Shown here one piece after another: positions 54,997-64,000 of a DNA stretch of 64,000 nt (positions within the stretch are counted from its first letter, which is position 1; every line of letters begins with the position of its first letter). This stretch comes from Spartinivicinus marinus (GTDB taxonomy: Bacteria; Pseudomonadota; Gammaproteobacteria; Pseudomonadales; Zooshikellaceae), in contig NZ_JAPJZK010000001.1 of the NCBI RefSeq assembly GCF_026309355.1, positions 2,376,501 to 2,440,500 of the forward strand, written 5' to 3'. The notes below the pieces were generated by a model that saw only the letters and a program-made list of their open reading frames with translations, was not told the DNA's origin and searched no databases. The position numbers were made by a program, and so were the translations under genes.

Positions 54997-56661
54997 ATGT
55001 ATTCAATTATAAAAACAAAAAGATATAAGCTATCAGCATACTTGATATCCATCAACTGCTTTTTATATCAAAGCGTATTAGCTGTTGATCTTCCTGCATC
55101 TATGACTAGCGTAAGAAACCCACTTTTAGATGAGGAACAACGAAAGAAGGCTGAAGAAATAAAGAAAAAACAACAGTTCACTCCAGGCCAGGAGCTTAAA
55201 TATGAGCCAGAAGAAAAGCAGTTCGACGATATTCAATGTATTAATGTTAATAAAGTGAATTTACAAAACGTTGATCTTATTTCTAGCGAAGCACAACGAA
55301 AACTAACCAGCCATTATGAAAACGCTTGTCTGACAGCAAAGAAAATCAATCAACTACTTCTAGATATCACTCGTTTTTATATTGAAGGTGGTTATATTAC
55401 CAGTCGACCTTTAAAGCCCGTTCTAGATGATGACATCAACTTGGTGATTCCCATTGTAGAAGGAAAAATTTCTGAAGTAACCCACGCAAAAGGTAGTCCT
55501 GTTAATATTAATACTGCTATTCCAGGATTATATAGAGATACTTTCAATATTAGAGATTTAGAGCAAGGGCTTGACCAAATTAATCGACTAGCTTCTAACG
55601 ATGTTACTGTTGACTTAGCACCAGGAAGTACCTTTGGTACTAGCAAGCTAGTAGTCAATAACACAGATGAAAAACCATGGCATTTATACATAAGCGGAGA
55701 TAATTACAGTGAAGGCAGGGAGTCTGGCAGTGTTGGCTTTAGCTACGATAATCTGTTTGGTTTGAATGATAATTTATTTTTGAGTTGGCGCCATCAACTC
55801 TGGTTTGCCCGACAGGATAATGAAAGCAAGTCTATAAGTTGGTCTGTTCCCTACGGGTATTGGACTTTCTCTTTATTTGCCAGTGAGTTTGAGTACCTAA
55901 CACCCATTGAAGACCTATCTGTGGAGCTAGATGCAACAGGCTTTACCAGAGAGCAAGGCGGCAGAGTAGACTATGTAGCTTTTCGTGATCAAAAAAATAA
56001 AATCAGTTTCGCTGGGCAATTAACCCATAAAAAAATAAGAAATTTTGTAGATACTCTACTGCTTACTATTAGTAGTCACGACCTGACAATTGCCGACGTT
56101 TCTATTAACTGGTTTCGTATAGGGCTTGGAGCCCTGTGGATTTCTGAGCTAGGTTATAGCCAGGGGCTTGGCATTATCGGTGGTGATAACACAGACCCTC
56201 CTGACTCTCAGTTTGAAAAATGGCGCTACAGTATCAATGTGATTAAAGCTTTTTCAGATAACTGGCAATTTACTAGCCTGCTTTCAGGGCAATTCAGCCG
56301 CGACCTGCTACCAGGCACCGAGCAATTACAAATAGGCAACCCCTATACCGTGAGAGGTTTTAGAGATCAAAGTGCCAGCGCCAGTAAAGGAATTTACTGG
56401 CAAAACACTCTTTACGCCCCCTGGGTTAGCTTGATTACAAAAGAACTTCAATGGCGTCCTTATATTGGTTTAGATACTGGTCGAGTGGCTAAAAGTGGTG
56501 ACATCTCTGCTAGAGAACTTGCTGGTATCACGACAGGAATCACCTTGAATTGGGAACAAACCTCTCAGCTTGATATCCAGCTAGCCCGTTCTTTAAAAAA
56601 ACCAGACAATTTTAATCAGGAGGGCTGGCATGCATTGATTAGATTTTCCCTTAATTGGTAG
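54997..56661 (+). CDS. two-partner secretion outer-membrane transporter TpsB (ShlB/FhaC/HecB family)
   Basis: 554 residues with a signal peptide (cut near LAVD). POTRA domain 1 begins about 85 (QCINVNKVNLQNV), POTRA 2 about 155 (VIPIVEGKISEVTH), and the 16-strand barrel runs from about 230 (WHLYISGDNYSEGRESGSVGFSYDNLFGLNDNLFLSW). VRGF in the loop-6 motif (YTVRGFRDQ) and GLDTGRV in the facing strand are present, ending SLNW. It recognises the TPS domain of its partner and translocates it over the outer membrane. It is upstream of tpsA on the same strand. Confidence 0.92.
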   Translation: MYSIIKTKRYKLSAYLISINCFLYQSVLAVDLPASMTSVRNPLLDEEQRKKAEEIKKKQQFTPGQELKYEPEEKQFDDIQCINVNKVNLQNVDLISSEAQRKLTSHYENACLTAKKINQLLLDITRFYIEGGYITSRPLKPVLDDDINLVIPIVEGKISEVTHAKGSPVNINTAIPGLYRDTFNIRDLEQGLDQINRLASNDVTVDLAPGSTFGTSKLVVNNTDEKPWHLYISGDNYSEGRESGSVGFSYDNLFGLNDNLFLSWRHQLWFARQDNESKSISWSVPYGYWTFSLFASEFEYLTPIEDLSVELDATGFTREQGGRVDYVAFRDQKNKISFAGQLTHKKIRNFVDTLLLTISSHDLTIADVSINWFRIGLGALWISELGYSQGLGIIGGDNTDPPDSQFEKWRYSINVIKAFSDNWQFTSLLSGQFSRDLLPGTEQLQIGNPYTVRGFRDQSASASKGIYWQNTLYAPWVSLITKELQWRPYIGLDTGRVAKSGDISARELAGITTGITLNWEQTSQLDIQLARSLKKPDNFNQEGWHALIRFSLNW

Positions 56662-57260
56662 AAAAATAAAGAAAATTCAAACACTACTTTTTAATTCCAA
56701 AAAAATATTAATTTACAGCGTAAGATTATTTGGATTAGCTCACTCAGTGATATAGTCACAACAACAAATCTTTCATAGGGCTAAGCAGCTTGTTAGCTTT
56801 ATAATATGTGCGTGATATCACAATATAATTTTTTTATAACATAGCTCACAGCGAATCTGCACTTATAAATTATTGATTTAACCGTATTTTCTCAGTATCT
56901 CTCGCATAACATCAATTCACTTTTGCTATTAAAACAACCTAACATTTGCTTATATAAAAACAAATTTTTACTTTTAGTTGTTATCAATCTGATGGATTTC
57001 CAGCAATTCAAAATCTATATGTGACAGCTTTCTGACCATTATTTTTCTTAATTAAACATATAGTTTTTTTCTTTTATCGCGTTTATTAAATGATCAGTAT
57101 ACTTCCCATCAAGTTAAACATCTGTATGACTTGAGACCAAAAAATTACCCCTCTTCCAGCTCAAGATCATCCACAGCAAGTTTGAAATATTTTTGGCGCA
57201 GACACTTTATCACTGTTTGCTTCCCTAGAAAGTTTTTACTTTGTGGACGGAGAAATAAGC
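56662..57260. other. intergenic region between tpsB and tpsA
   Basis: 599 bases, very AT-rich (runs of ttt/aaa at 56815-56850, 56950-56975 and 57050-57090), which suggests tpsA has its own promoter and leader. I see no gene and no convincing -35/-10 pair. The last bases hold ggacggag, the tpsA SD. Confidence 0.5.
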
Positions 57261-60200
57261 ATGAGTAAATTATTACCCGGATTAAGCGGCAAAGGTAAAT
57301 TAAAGTTAGCAATAGTTGCGGCTCTAGCAACAACTACTCATGCTGTCTTTGCAGGAGGAATTAATCCTGCCAATAGCAATACTACTGTTACCCAGCAAAA
57401 TGGGGTCGATGTCGTTAATATAGCAAAACCAAATGGCAAAGGCTTATCCCATAATAAGTTCAATAAATATAATGTCAGCCGAGAAGGTGCGATTTTAAAT
57501 AACGCGACATCTAAGACACACTCACAAATACTAAATAAATCTCTAAAAGCAAATACTAACTTAAACGGCCAAGCTGCCTCAGTTATCTTAAATGAAGTTG
57601 TTAGTAAAAATCCCTCTACCATTCTGGGCTTACAAGAAGTATTAGGTAATTCGGCTAAATTAATCATTGCTAACCCTAACGGTATTAGCTGTGATGGTTG
57701 TGGTTTTATTAATACACCAAATGCCACATTAGCTGTTGGTAAACCTACTATTAGTGATGGTGAAATAAAGTCATTCAATGTTAATAATCAAAATTCCAGC
57801 CTACATGTAACAGGTAATGTGTCAGCGGCAGATACTGTACTGAACCTGGTTGCACCGAAAGTTACAGTTAACGGTCAAGTTAAGGCAGGTAAAGAGCTTA
57901 ATATAATTGCTGGTTTAAACCAGGTAGATTACGATCAGCAGTCTGGGGCTATTAAGTCTATTAAACCGTTAACCCAAGCGGTTAGCAGTTTTGATGCTCA
58001 GCTGTTAGGTGCCATGCAAGCAGGCCGCATTCGAATAGTGAATACTGCTCAAGGTGCGGGTGTTAACTTAAGTGGTACTCATATTCAGGCCGATGAGTCA
58101 ATCTCTATAGCTTCTGCAGGTAATATAAATATTGAAGCAAAAAAAACAAATAACAATCAATCTATACAGAGAGCCAAGCTGCAGAGTGGGGAGAAAATTG
58201 ATTTAATAGCCAAAGACAATATTAATCTGAAGGCAGCAACTGTAGAATCAAAAAATATAAAAATAGCTGCTGATAAGCAGGTTAACCTTAACAGTTTATC
58301 TACAATCGAAACTAATACTAAAAGAGACTATCAATTACATGAAGATTTCGCCGGCACAGATATTGGAGAAACAACAACTACAAATACCCAAACAATAAAG
58401 CGTAGTCACACTACTCAGCTAGCTGCAATAGGTGATATTAATATTAACGCTGGCAGCAAAGCAACATTAGATGGATCTAACTTAACAGCAGGCAATAGTA
58501 TTAATCTAACTGCCGAGAATGATATCAAGCTAAACTCTGTAGAAAACACTATTGAGACCAATATAGATTTTTATGAGTGGAATAGGCTATATGAAAAAAA
58601 CACTAGTGATAATACTAAAACCGTAAGCAAACAAGGTGTTATTATTAATGCAGGTAAAAATATTGCCTTTAATTCAGAAGGCAATTTAGAGGCTAATGGC
58701 GCCAGGCTTAATGCTGAAAACAGCATTAAATCACAGACAAAAGGAAGTATTATTTTAACTGATAGCTTAAATAGCCACTCAAACTCATACTCTTTAAGAA
58801 CAAAGAACGAAGGCTGGTCATTAACAAGTAGAAAGCAAGATAGAAATCAAGTAAGTAGAGATTTAAATAGAACCAGTCTTGTAGCAGGCAACAATATTGA
58901 TCTTAATGTAAATGACTCAGTTAAGCTTTCAGCAGCCCATGTGGTTTCTGATGGTAGTATTAATATTTTAGCTGGAAATAATTTAACTGCTGAAGGTGCA
59001 GAAATTAGTGCAAAAAATAATTTTCATGCTAATACTCAAGGAGGAGTCGAACTCATTGGTCGTGTTATTACTTCATCAAATAAGAATAAGTCAAGTAATT
59101 CTGATGGTTTCACAAGCCAAACTTCAAATAATCAAAATACTAAACAAACGGTTAGTCGAACAACAGTTTCTGCAGGAGAAAATCTAGCCATTCAATCAGA
59201 TAAATCAATAACCCTTGCTGCAACTGAATTATCTGCTGAAGGAAACATAATTCTTGATGCCAATGATGATGTAAACATCACTACTCGCCAATACAGTCAA
59301 ACCAGTAGCCAAAATTCATATAGCGGCGATACGGTAGGTGGAGCCTTTTGGGGCTCTTCAGGTAGCTCAAATCGCGATGATATGCTAAATGAACGGTCTA
59401 CAGTTCAGGCTGGTGGTGAACTATTCATCAATGCTGAAGACAATATCCGCATTCAAGGCAGTACTGTTTCAGGAGAGAAAGGCGCATATGCATTAACTGA
59501 AAAAGAGTCAATTACTATCGATAATGCAACAAATGTCAGCGAAGCAGATCTGTCAGAGTATAAAAACCGTTTCATTGGTATAGCAACTTCTAATAAAGAC
59601 TCTGATACAAGAAAAACAGAAGCAGTTGGGTCAGAGGTTTTATCTGATACAAACATTCAACTATCAAGTGCCAAAGATTCTCAAATAGTGGGTAGCCTGG
59701 TAAAAGCAGCTAAAGACCTAAACATTAAAGCGATAGGTGATATTATTATTGAAGCTGCTTTCAATACTGATTCATCTAACACGAATACTGATAGCACTAC
59801 ATTTTTTGCCGAAGGAAATGTAAATGATGATGCAGGTGAGGCTAGTGGTACTATTGGCATAAAGGTCACTAATACTGTTGAAGAAAATGATAAATCAACA
59901 GTTGTCAAAGGTGGTTTAGCTGCGGGAAACAACATTAATATAGAAACCAAAGAAACCTTTAAAACTAACGGTGCTGATTTAACTGCAACCAATAACATTG
60001 CTGTAACCGCAAAAGAAATTGATAACCAAGCAACATACAATACTGAAACTAATAGTCAAGAAACGACAGAAACGACAGCAGGTGTTACCTACTATGCTGG
60101 GGTAGAGCGTGTTGGTAATGACTTTAACGTTAATTACAATAATGAAAAATCTACTCAGTCTGCTTCTAATGCGGTAGTGAATACTTTTAATGCAGGTGGA

Positions 60201-63200
60201 AATATTCAGCTTAATGCAGAGAATAATATTGTTGATCAAGCCAGTAACATCAATGCTGGTGGCAGCATAGAGCTATCTGCTAAAAATATTGAACAAACTG
60301 CTGTTCAAAACACCAATACAGTTACTACTACATCAGAAACTGGCTTTGGCAGCATAGGGTTTACCATCAACCCTAGCCTAAAAACAGTTTATGATGATCA
60401 AGTTAAAGATATTAGAAACGGTGTTTTACCCACCTCTATTGAAACTCAACACATTGATCCTGATTTTGGCTTTAACCTAGCTGGTGGATATGACCAAAGC
60501 AACAGCCAAACAACCAATAAAGCGGCGGTTTCTGGCACTCTTAGTGGCAAGCAAGTTATTTTAACGGGCAAGAACCTAATTCTAGAGGGCTCAAACCTTA
60601 AGACAACTTCAGGTGATATAGTCATCAATGCAGATCAATACAACCACATAGCAGCATACAATTCAGCTATTTCTTCATCATTTGCTGAGGGTGGTTCTGG
60701 TAGTACACGTCTTGCAACGCAAACTACTAAAGACCTTCGTGTCACGGCTAAAGGCGAATACCATTGGAATAACGGTTCCAGTGAAGATATTACTGCTGTT
60801 ATGGGAAGTATTAATGCCAAAGGTGGCAACGTATTATTTAATGTGGGTGAAGGTTATCTAGAAGGCGTCGACATATCTGCTGGCAGTGATGTTTTAGGTG
60901 TTTCAGAAAATAATTTTACTTTTGCAACGGCAAAAAATACCTCAACTTCATCAGATCGCACATTTAAGGCAGGTGGTGAGTTAAGCTTTAAGATTGGCAA
61001 AAATAAAAAAGGAGATGTATGGACAGACCAACTATCAGATAATCTATTTGGTAAAGCCAAAAATAAAGCAACAAACTTATTTTCTTCAAAATCGAATAAA
61101 CCTTCAAAGTTTGGACAACTGAAAGATAAAGTGACTTCAAGCAGTGTTTATAAAAAAGGTACTGAAGTTGCTTCTAAAACTAAACAAAATATTGATGATA
61201 CAAGAGTAAAGTCAACTAAGGGATTTGGCATTGCCGGCAACTATGAAGACAAAATAGCAACAAAGTCATCAACCACTCACAAAGTTGGTACTATAACAGC
61301 AGGTGGTGATATTCGTTTCACTGCTAAAAATGGTGATATTACCTTAGAAGCTACTCAAGTTAATGTAGAAGGTAAAACAGACTTTATTGCTGAAAAAGGC
61401 AGTACTGAATTATTGGCTGTTTATGATTCAGAAAGCAGTAATGTATCTCATCACAAGGTTGCAGCTGAGTTAGGTATTAAGGCTGATAATGATGAAGCTA
61501 ACATAAGAGGCAAAGAGAATACTAACGCTACTGATAAGAGTGACTCTGACCAAAAAGATAAAAATGAGCTTGCTTCAAAAGATCAATCTGAAGACGATAA
61601 GACACAATCAAAAGATACAAACAAAAAAGACAAATCAAAAAGTTTGAAGAATGGCGCCTTCAATAAGCTTAAACGAGCTAAAAGCTTTGCAAATATTGGC
61701 GCCGATATACAATGGAATGATACTGAGTCAGACAGTCAAACCGCTATTGTTAGTAATATAAGCTCTAAGCAGGGAATCAATATCGTCTCTGGTGAAGATA
61801 AAACTGTTATCCAAGGTGCTAATATTGCAGCTGGCTCTGATGCAAAAGTCACACTAACAGGTAAAGATGGTGTTGATTTTCAAGCAATTACCAATACCAG
61901 CTTTATCAATGAAAACATCAATAATGCAGGTTTAGGTATAGAACAGAAAAAAGATGTTGTTTCTATTAACAGCGACCATAAAGCATTGGATAATTTTATT
62001 GTAAAAAGGAAAACCAAGCCTTTTACTAAACATAAGCTAACTAATGAACGAACCAGTGGATTAAACTTAGAGTTTAGCCGCGCCGACTATACAACAACAG
62101 AGCAACAAGCTGGCTCAATGAGTGGTGGTGCAATTGAAGTTACTACTAACAATGGTGATATAACCTTCATCGGCACTGATATTAACGCAAACTCTTTGAA
62201 AGTACGCGCTAAAAACTTTACTCATGAAGCCACCACATCAACAGTGAAAGGTAATGGCTGGAATGCTAAATTAGCCGTTAACCCTTTAGAAGCAACACTC
62301 ATTGATGACCGAATCAGCAGTTTAGATAAAGCTGAGAAAGCTAAGGCTGAGGGAAGAAACTACAAAAATGGTATTGGTGGTGGCTATGACAAAAGAGATG
62401 TAGTCACACGCAAGGGTGGTCATGTTCAGGTTAATAACATTGATCTACAAATTGATAACAATGCTCGATTTGTCGGTACTCATTTAAGTGCAAACCAAGG
62501 GCAAGTGTCAGCTGAAAATATACAGCTAGATGCGTCTACTTCAACACACCAGCAATTTAAAGTGCAAGCAGACTTCGCCTTAGGCTTAGAAAGTAAAACG
62601 GGTGTTGAATACAAGGATATCGACCGAGTAAATCACCAAGGCAGCCAGCTGCAAATTAGTGAAGGCAAAGTAACTGTAAATAATGACTTAGTTTTAACGA
62701 ATGCTACTGTTACTGGTAATACTGACATAAAAGTGGGTGGTGATTTAACAGCAACTAGCCTGAAAAGCAAAGATATCAGCACTGAAGTCGATACTTCTGT
62801 AGAAGTAAAAAGACCTGCAGGAACCATTACTTTTGCTGATGCGGCAGAGAAAAATCTGCCTATCTTAAATATAATTAGACAGGTTAAAGATTTGTTAACT
62901 TATCAGTTCGATGCCAAAGCCGATATTAAAACCAGCAATTCTCATGCAGTAGAACAAGCTGCAGGAATAAAGGCTAAGCAGTTAACTGTTGGCGGTGATG
63001 CTACTTTAACAGGAACCACAGTTGCAGCCGACTCAGTTGATGTTGATGGCAGTATCCAGACAACTAACGTTTCTGGGTCAGTGAATAAAACTGAAGCGAC
63101 AGGTAATATTTCATTAGGCTTACAGCCTATAGTTGACCGAGTTAAGCAAGCTTCTACTGATATTTCTACAGGTAAAACAGTTGGAGATGCACTAAAAGCA

Positions 63201-63284
63201 GCAACTGAAGTACAGTCACCTGTCACTTATGCAACAGAAAAGCACCAACAAACGGTCATGTCTGAGCTGGTTTCCAAAAAGTAA
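57261..63284 (+). CDS. two-partner secretion exoprotein TpsA (filamentous haemagglutinin-like)
   Basis: 2007 residues from the ATG at 57261 (GGAG about 9 bases upstream); a GTG six codons earlier is in frame but lacks an SD. Signal KLKLAIVAALATTTHAVFA, then the TPS secretion domain (about 35-280) with NVSREGAILNN, the NPNGI motif (ANPNGISCDGC) and a CxxC. The long beta-helix follows, with filamentous-haemagglutinin repeats (GNINIEAKK, GSINLTAEND, RQYSQTSSQNSY, AAGNNINIETK). Around residues 1250-1320 and 1405-1475 are two Lys/Asp/Ser-rich, low-complexity inserts. It ends in EKHQQTVMSELVSKK with no CdiA-type VENN pretoxin or toxin. It is likely a surface adhesin, but cytolysin-type activity cannot be excluded. 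Confidence 0.9.
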   Translation: MSKLLPGLSGKGKLKLAIVAALATTTHAVFAGGINPANSNTTVTQQNGVDVVNIAKPNGKGLSHNKFNKYNVSREGAILNNATSKTHSQILNKSLKANTNLNGQAASVILNEVVSKNPSTILGLQEVLGNSAKLIIANPNGISCDGCGFINTPNATLAVGKPTISDGEIKSFNVNNQNSSLHVTGNVSAADTVLNLVAPKVTVNGQVKAGKELNIIAGLNQVDYDQQSGAIKSIKPLTQAVSSFDAQLLGAMQAGRIRIVNTAQGAGVNLSGTHIQADESISIASAGNINIEAKKTNNNQSIQRAKLQSGEKIDLIAKDNINLKAATVESKNIKIAADKQVNLNSLSTIETNTKRDYQLHEDFAGTDIGETTTTNTQTIKRSHTTQLAAIGDININAGSKATLDGSNLTAGNSINLTAENDIKLNSVENTIETNIDFYEWNRLYEKNTSDNTKTVSKQGVIINAGKNIAFNSEGNLEANGARLNAENSIKSQTKGSIILTDSLNSHSNSYSLRTKNEGWSLTSRKQDRNQVSRDLNRTSLVAGNNIDLNVNDSVKLSAAHVVSDGSINILAGNNLTAEGAEISAKNNFHANTQGGVELIGRVITSSNKNKSSNSDGFTSQTSNNQNTKQTVSRTTVSAGENLAIQSDKSITLAATELSAEGNIILDANDDVNITTRQYSQTSSQNSYSGDTVGGAFWGSSGSSNRDDMLNERSTVQAGGELFINAEDNIRIQGSTVSGEKGAYALTEKESITIDNATNVSEADLSEYKNRFIGIATSNKDSDTRKTEAVGSEVLSDTNIQLSSAKDSQIVGSLVKAAKDLNIKAIGDIIIEAAFNTDSSNTNTDSTTFFAEGNVNDDAGEASGTIGIKVTNTVEENDKSTVVKGGLAAGNNINIETKETFKTNGADLTATNNIAVTAKEIDNQATYNTETNSQETTETTAGVTYYAGVERVGNDFNVNYNNEKSTQSASNAVVNTFNAGGNIQLNAENNIVDQASNINAGGSIELSAKNIEQTAVQNTNTVTTTSETGFGSIGFTINPSLKTVYDDQVKDIRNGVLPTSIETQHIDPDFGFNLAGGYDQSNSQTTNKAAVSGTLSGKQVILTGKNLILEGSNLKTTSGDIVINADQYNHIAAYNSAISSSFAEGGSGSTRLATQTTKDLRVTAKGEYHWNNGSSEDITAVMGSINAKGGNVLFNVGEGYLEGVDISAGSDVLGVSENNFTFATAKNTSTSSDRTFKAGGELSFKIGKNKKGDVWTDQLSDNLFGKAKNKATNLFSSKSNKPSKFGQLKDKVTSSSVYKKGTEVASKTKQNIDDTRVKSTKGFGIAGNYEDKIATKSSTTHKVGTITAGGDIRFTAKNGDITLEATQVNVEGKTDFIAEKGSTELLAVYDSESSNVSHHKVAAELGIKADNDEANIRGKENTNATDKSDSDQKDKNELASKDQSEDDKTQSKDTNKKDKSKSLKNGAFNKLKRAKSFANIGADIQWNDTESDSQTAIVSNISSKQGINIVSGEDKTVIQGANIAAGSDAKVTLTGKDGVDFQAITNTSFINENINNAGLGIEQKKDVVSINSDHKALDNFIVKRKTKPFTKHKLTNERTSGLNLEFSRADYTTTEQQAGSMSGGAIEVTTNNGDITFIGTDINANSLKVRAKNFTHEATTSTVKGNGWNAKLAVNPLEATLIDDRISSLDKAEKAKAEGRNYKNGIGGGYDKRDVVTRKGGHVQVNNIDLQIDNNARFVGTHLSANQGQVSAENIQLDASTSTHQQFKVQADFALGLESKTGVEYKDIDRVNHQGSQLQISEGKVTVNNDLVLTNATVTGNTDIKVGGDLTATSLKSKDISTEVDTSVEVKRPAGTITFADAAEKNLPILNIIRQVKDLLTYQFDAKADIKTSNSHAVEQAAGIKAKQLTVGGDATLTGTTVAADSVDVDGSIQTTNVSGSVNKTEATGNISLGLQPIVDRVKQASTDISTGKTVGDALKAATEVQSPVTYATEKHQQTVMSELVSKK

Positions 63285-63638
63285 CTGACTTGAACCAGCA
63301 ACATAATGACTTTTTGGGGCGGCGATCTATTATCAACGCCCCATAAACCCATAAAAAATAATTGATGACTGATACTACTTAGCAACGATAATAAAACCAA
63401 TTCAAGCTGACTGGATCAAGTCAGAACAGCTATTAGCCGGATGGAGGTAAATGCCAGGAAAGCATTTATAAAAAATGATTAATGAAGGATTTAGAACCAA
63501 GACATATTACCAAATTTATCAGCCAAACTTTTTGCTATAGCTCTAATCTATCCCTTTGCCCAATTAAAGAAACCACCTCACATTCAAGGGGTTTCATCTA
63601 CACTGTAATCAGTGAGTACAGAATTGGTAGTTATTCTG
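63285..63638. other. intergenic region after tpsA
   Basis: 354 bases. Just after the stop, a 7-base GC stem (tggggcg 63315-63321 against cgcccca 63337-63343) could terminate tpsA, although no T-tract follows. An 83-codon frame at 63482-63733 overlaps the next gene's signal peptide in another frame and is not called. Confidence 0.5.
63315..63343. terminator. possible tpsA terminator hairpin
   Basis: Stem tggggcg/cgcccca with a 15-base loop, 31 bases after the tpsA stop. The T-run lies before, not after, the stem, so termination on the + strand is doubtful. It could be a weak or factor-dependent site. Confidence 0.35.
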
Positions 63639-64000
63639 ATGAAACTAAAGCAAGCTGTTTGTGGGTTAAGTTTAATACTTGCAGCTCAAGTATTTGCAGC
63701 AAGTCAAACAACTGTACAATTAGAAATCCCTAAAGACTGGAAAGTTGATATCCCTCCTGTAAAGGAAGAACTAACCAGCACAAACGCCAAAAAAGTGTGG
63801 GTTGCCTTAGAGGAGTCTACCTTTGTTGAGATCGAGCAGCCTAACACAGATGTCATGTTCGTCATTGGTTTATTAGCCAAAGCTAACTTGCCAATAAAAG
63901 CAAAAGACCCTTTATCCTTTCAGCAGGAAACTATCAAAATTGAACATAAAACTCCCTTATCAGGGCCAACTTCTATCAAGCTTGATAATGTGCCTTTTTC
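63639..64000 (+). CDS. secreted protein of unknown function (partial, N-terminal 120 residues)
   Basis: The frame opens at ATG 63639 (a GTG at 63612 is also in frame) and runs off the window edge. MKLKQAVCGLSLILAAQVFA gives a signal peptide, with cleavage before ASQTT or SQTT. The mature part reads VQLEIPKDWKVDIPPVKEEL, KKVWVALEESTFVEIEQPNTDVMFVIGLLAKANLP and IKIEHKTPLSGPTSIKLDNVPF, probably a beta-rich periplasmic or surface domain. I do not recognise a family. It is on the same strand as tpsA, 354 bases downstream, so it may belong to the TPS locus or be unrelated. Confidence 0.65.
   Translation, partial: MKLKQAVCGLSLILAAQVFAASQTTVQLEIPKDWKVDIPPVKEELTSTNAKKVWVALEESTFVEIEQPNTDVMFVIGLLAKANLPIKAKDPLSFQQETIKIEHKTPLSGPTSIKLDNVPF

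Noticed and set aside
57145-57333. 62-codon minus-strand frame at the tpsA start
   Set aside because: Antisense to the tpsA signal peptide; no SD.
59453-61060. Several minus-strand frames opposite tpsA
   Set aside because: Hydrophobic Val/Leu/Ser-rich products that mirror the Asn/Thr/Asp-rich repeats on the coding strand.
57261-63284. CdiA-type contact-dependent inhibition toxin
   Set aside because: No VENN motif, no pretoxin region and no small immunity gene directly after; the end of the protein looks like fibre repeat.

Overview
The window reads as a chromosomal segment of an AT-rich, Gram-negative gammaproteobacterium. Several blocks keep the order known from Pseudomonas and relatives: proC-yggT ... 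metX-metW-DUF4426-rdgB-hemW-DUF3392, prlC-yheV beside a gamma carbonic anhydrase gene, and coxB-coxA-ctaG-coxC next to SURF1-ctaA-ctaB-sco. The low GC, the many short palindromic intergenic repeats, and the mix of type IV pilus, type VI and two-partner secretion genes would fit a marine Oceanospirillales-type bacterium (Zooshikella/Spartinivicinus/Hahella-like). The genus is inference.

Layout. 1-8.2 kb: housekeeping genes on the + strand (proC end, yggT, a dynamin-like GTPase, methionine synthesis metX-metW, DUF4426, rdgB, hemW, DUF3392). 8.2-9.9 kb: LysR regulator and LysE-type exporter. 10.2-19.5 kb: accessory region with a DUF1460 amidase-like protein, an orphan type VI module (vgrG, DUF4123 adaptor, DUF2235/Tle1-like lipase, lipoprotein likely to be its immunity partner) and a LasA-like M23 peptidase with two PPC domains. 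19.8-23.3 kb: two GNAT acetyltransferases, rsmE, a secreted unknown and a periplasmic solute-binding protein. 23.6-32.3 kb: complete aa3/caa3-type cytochrome c oxidase locus with heme A synthesis and copper delivery. 33.4-40.6 kb: MATE exporter, unknowns, yheV, prlC, gamma carbonic anhydrase, PLP enzyme. 41.1-47.2 kb: type IV pilus minor pilin operon fimT/U-pilV-W-X-Y1-E. 47.4-54.8 kb: HupE/UreJ-like protein, purple-acid-phosphatase-like enzyme, giant DUF2339 membrane protein. 55-64 kb: two-partner secretion pair (TpsB transporter, 2007-residue TpsA) and the start of another secreted protein cut by the window end.

How the genes work together. The oxidase locus holds all three core subunits and a cytochrome c domain on subunit II. 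It also holds CuB insertion (CtaG), CuA maturation (SCO plus a second SCO-like CxxxC protein), SURF1 and both heme A synthesis enzymes. Surface and contact functions are concentrated here: minor pilins with the PilY1 tip protein, an orphan T6SS tip with a lipase cargo, a TPS exoprotein and a secreted peptidase.

Three families of short palindromic, protein-less repeats lie between genes. One copy is interrupted by a member of another family (about 40.76-41.10 kb), and one fills the whole prlC-yheV gap and supplies the yheV ribosome binding site. I saw no tRNA, rRNA, CRISPR array, transposase gene or prophage. The most distinctive items are the nested repeats, the compact orphan T6SS lipase cassette and the TpsA without a recognisable C-terminal toxin region.
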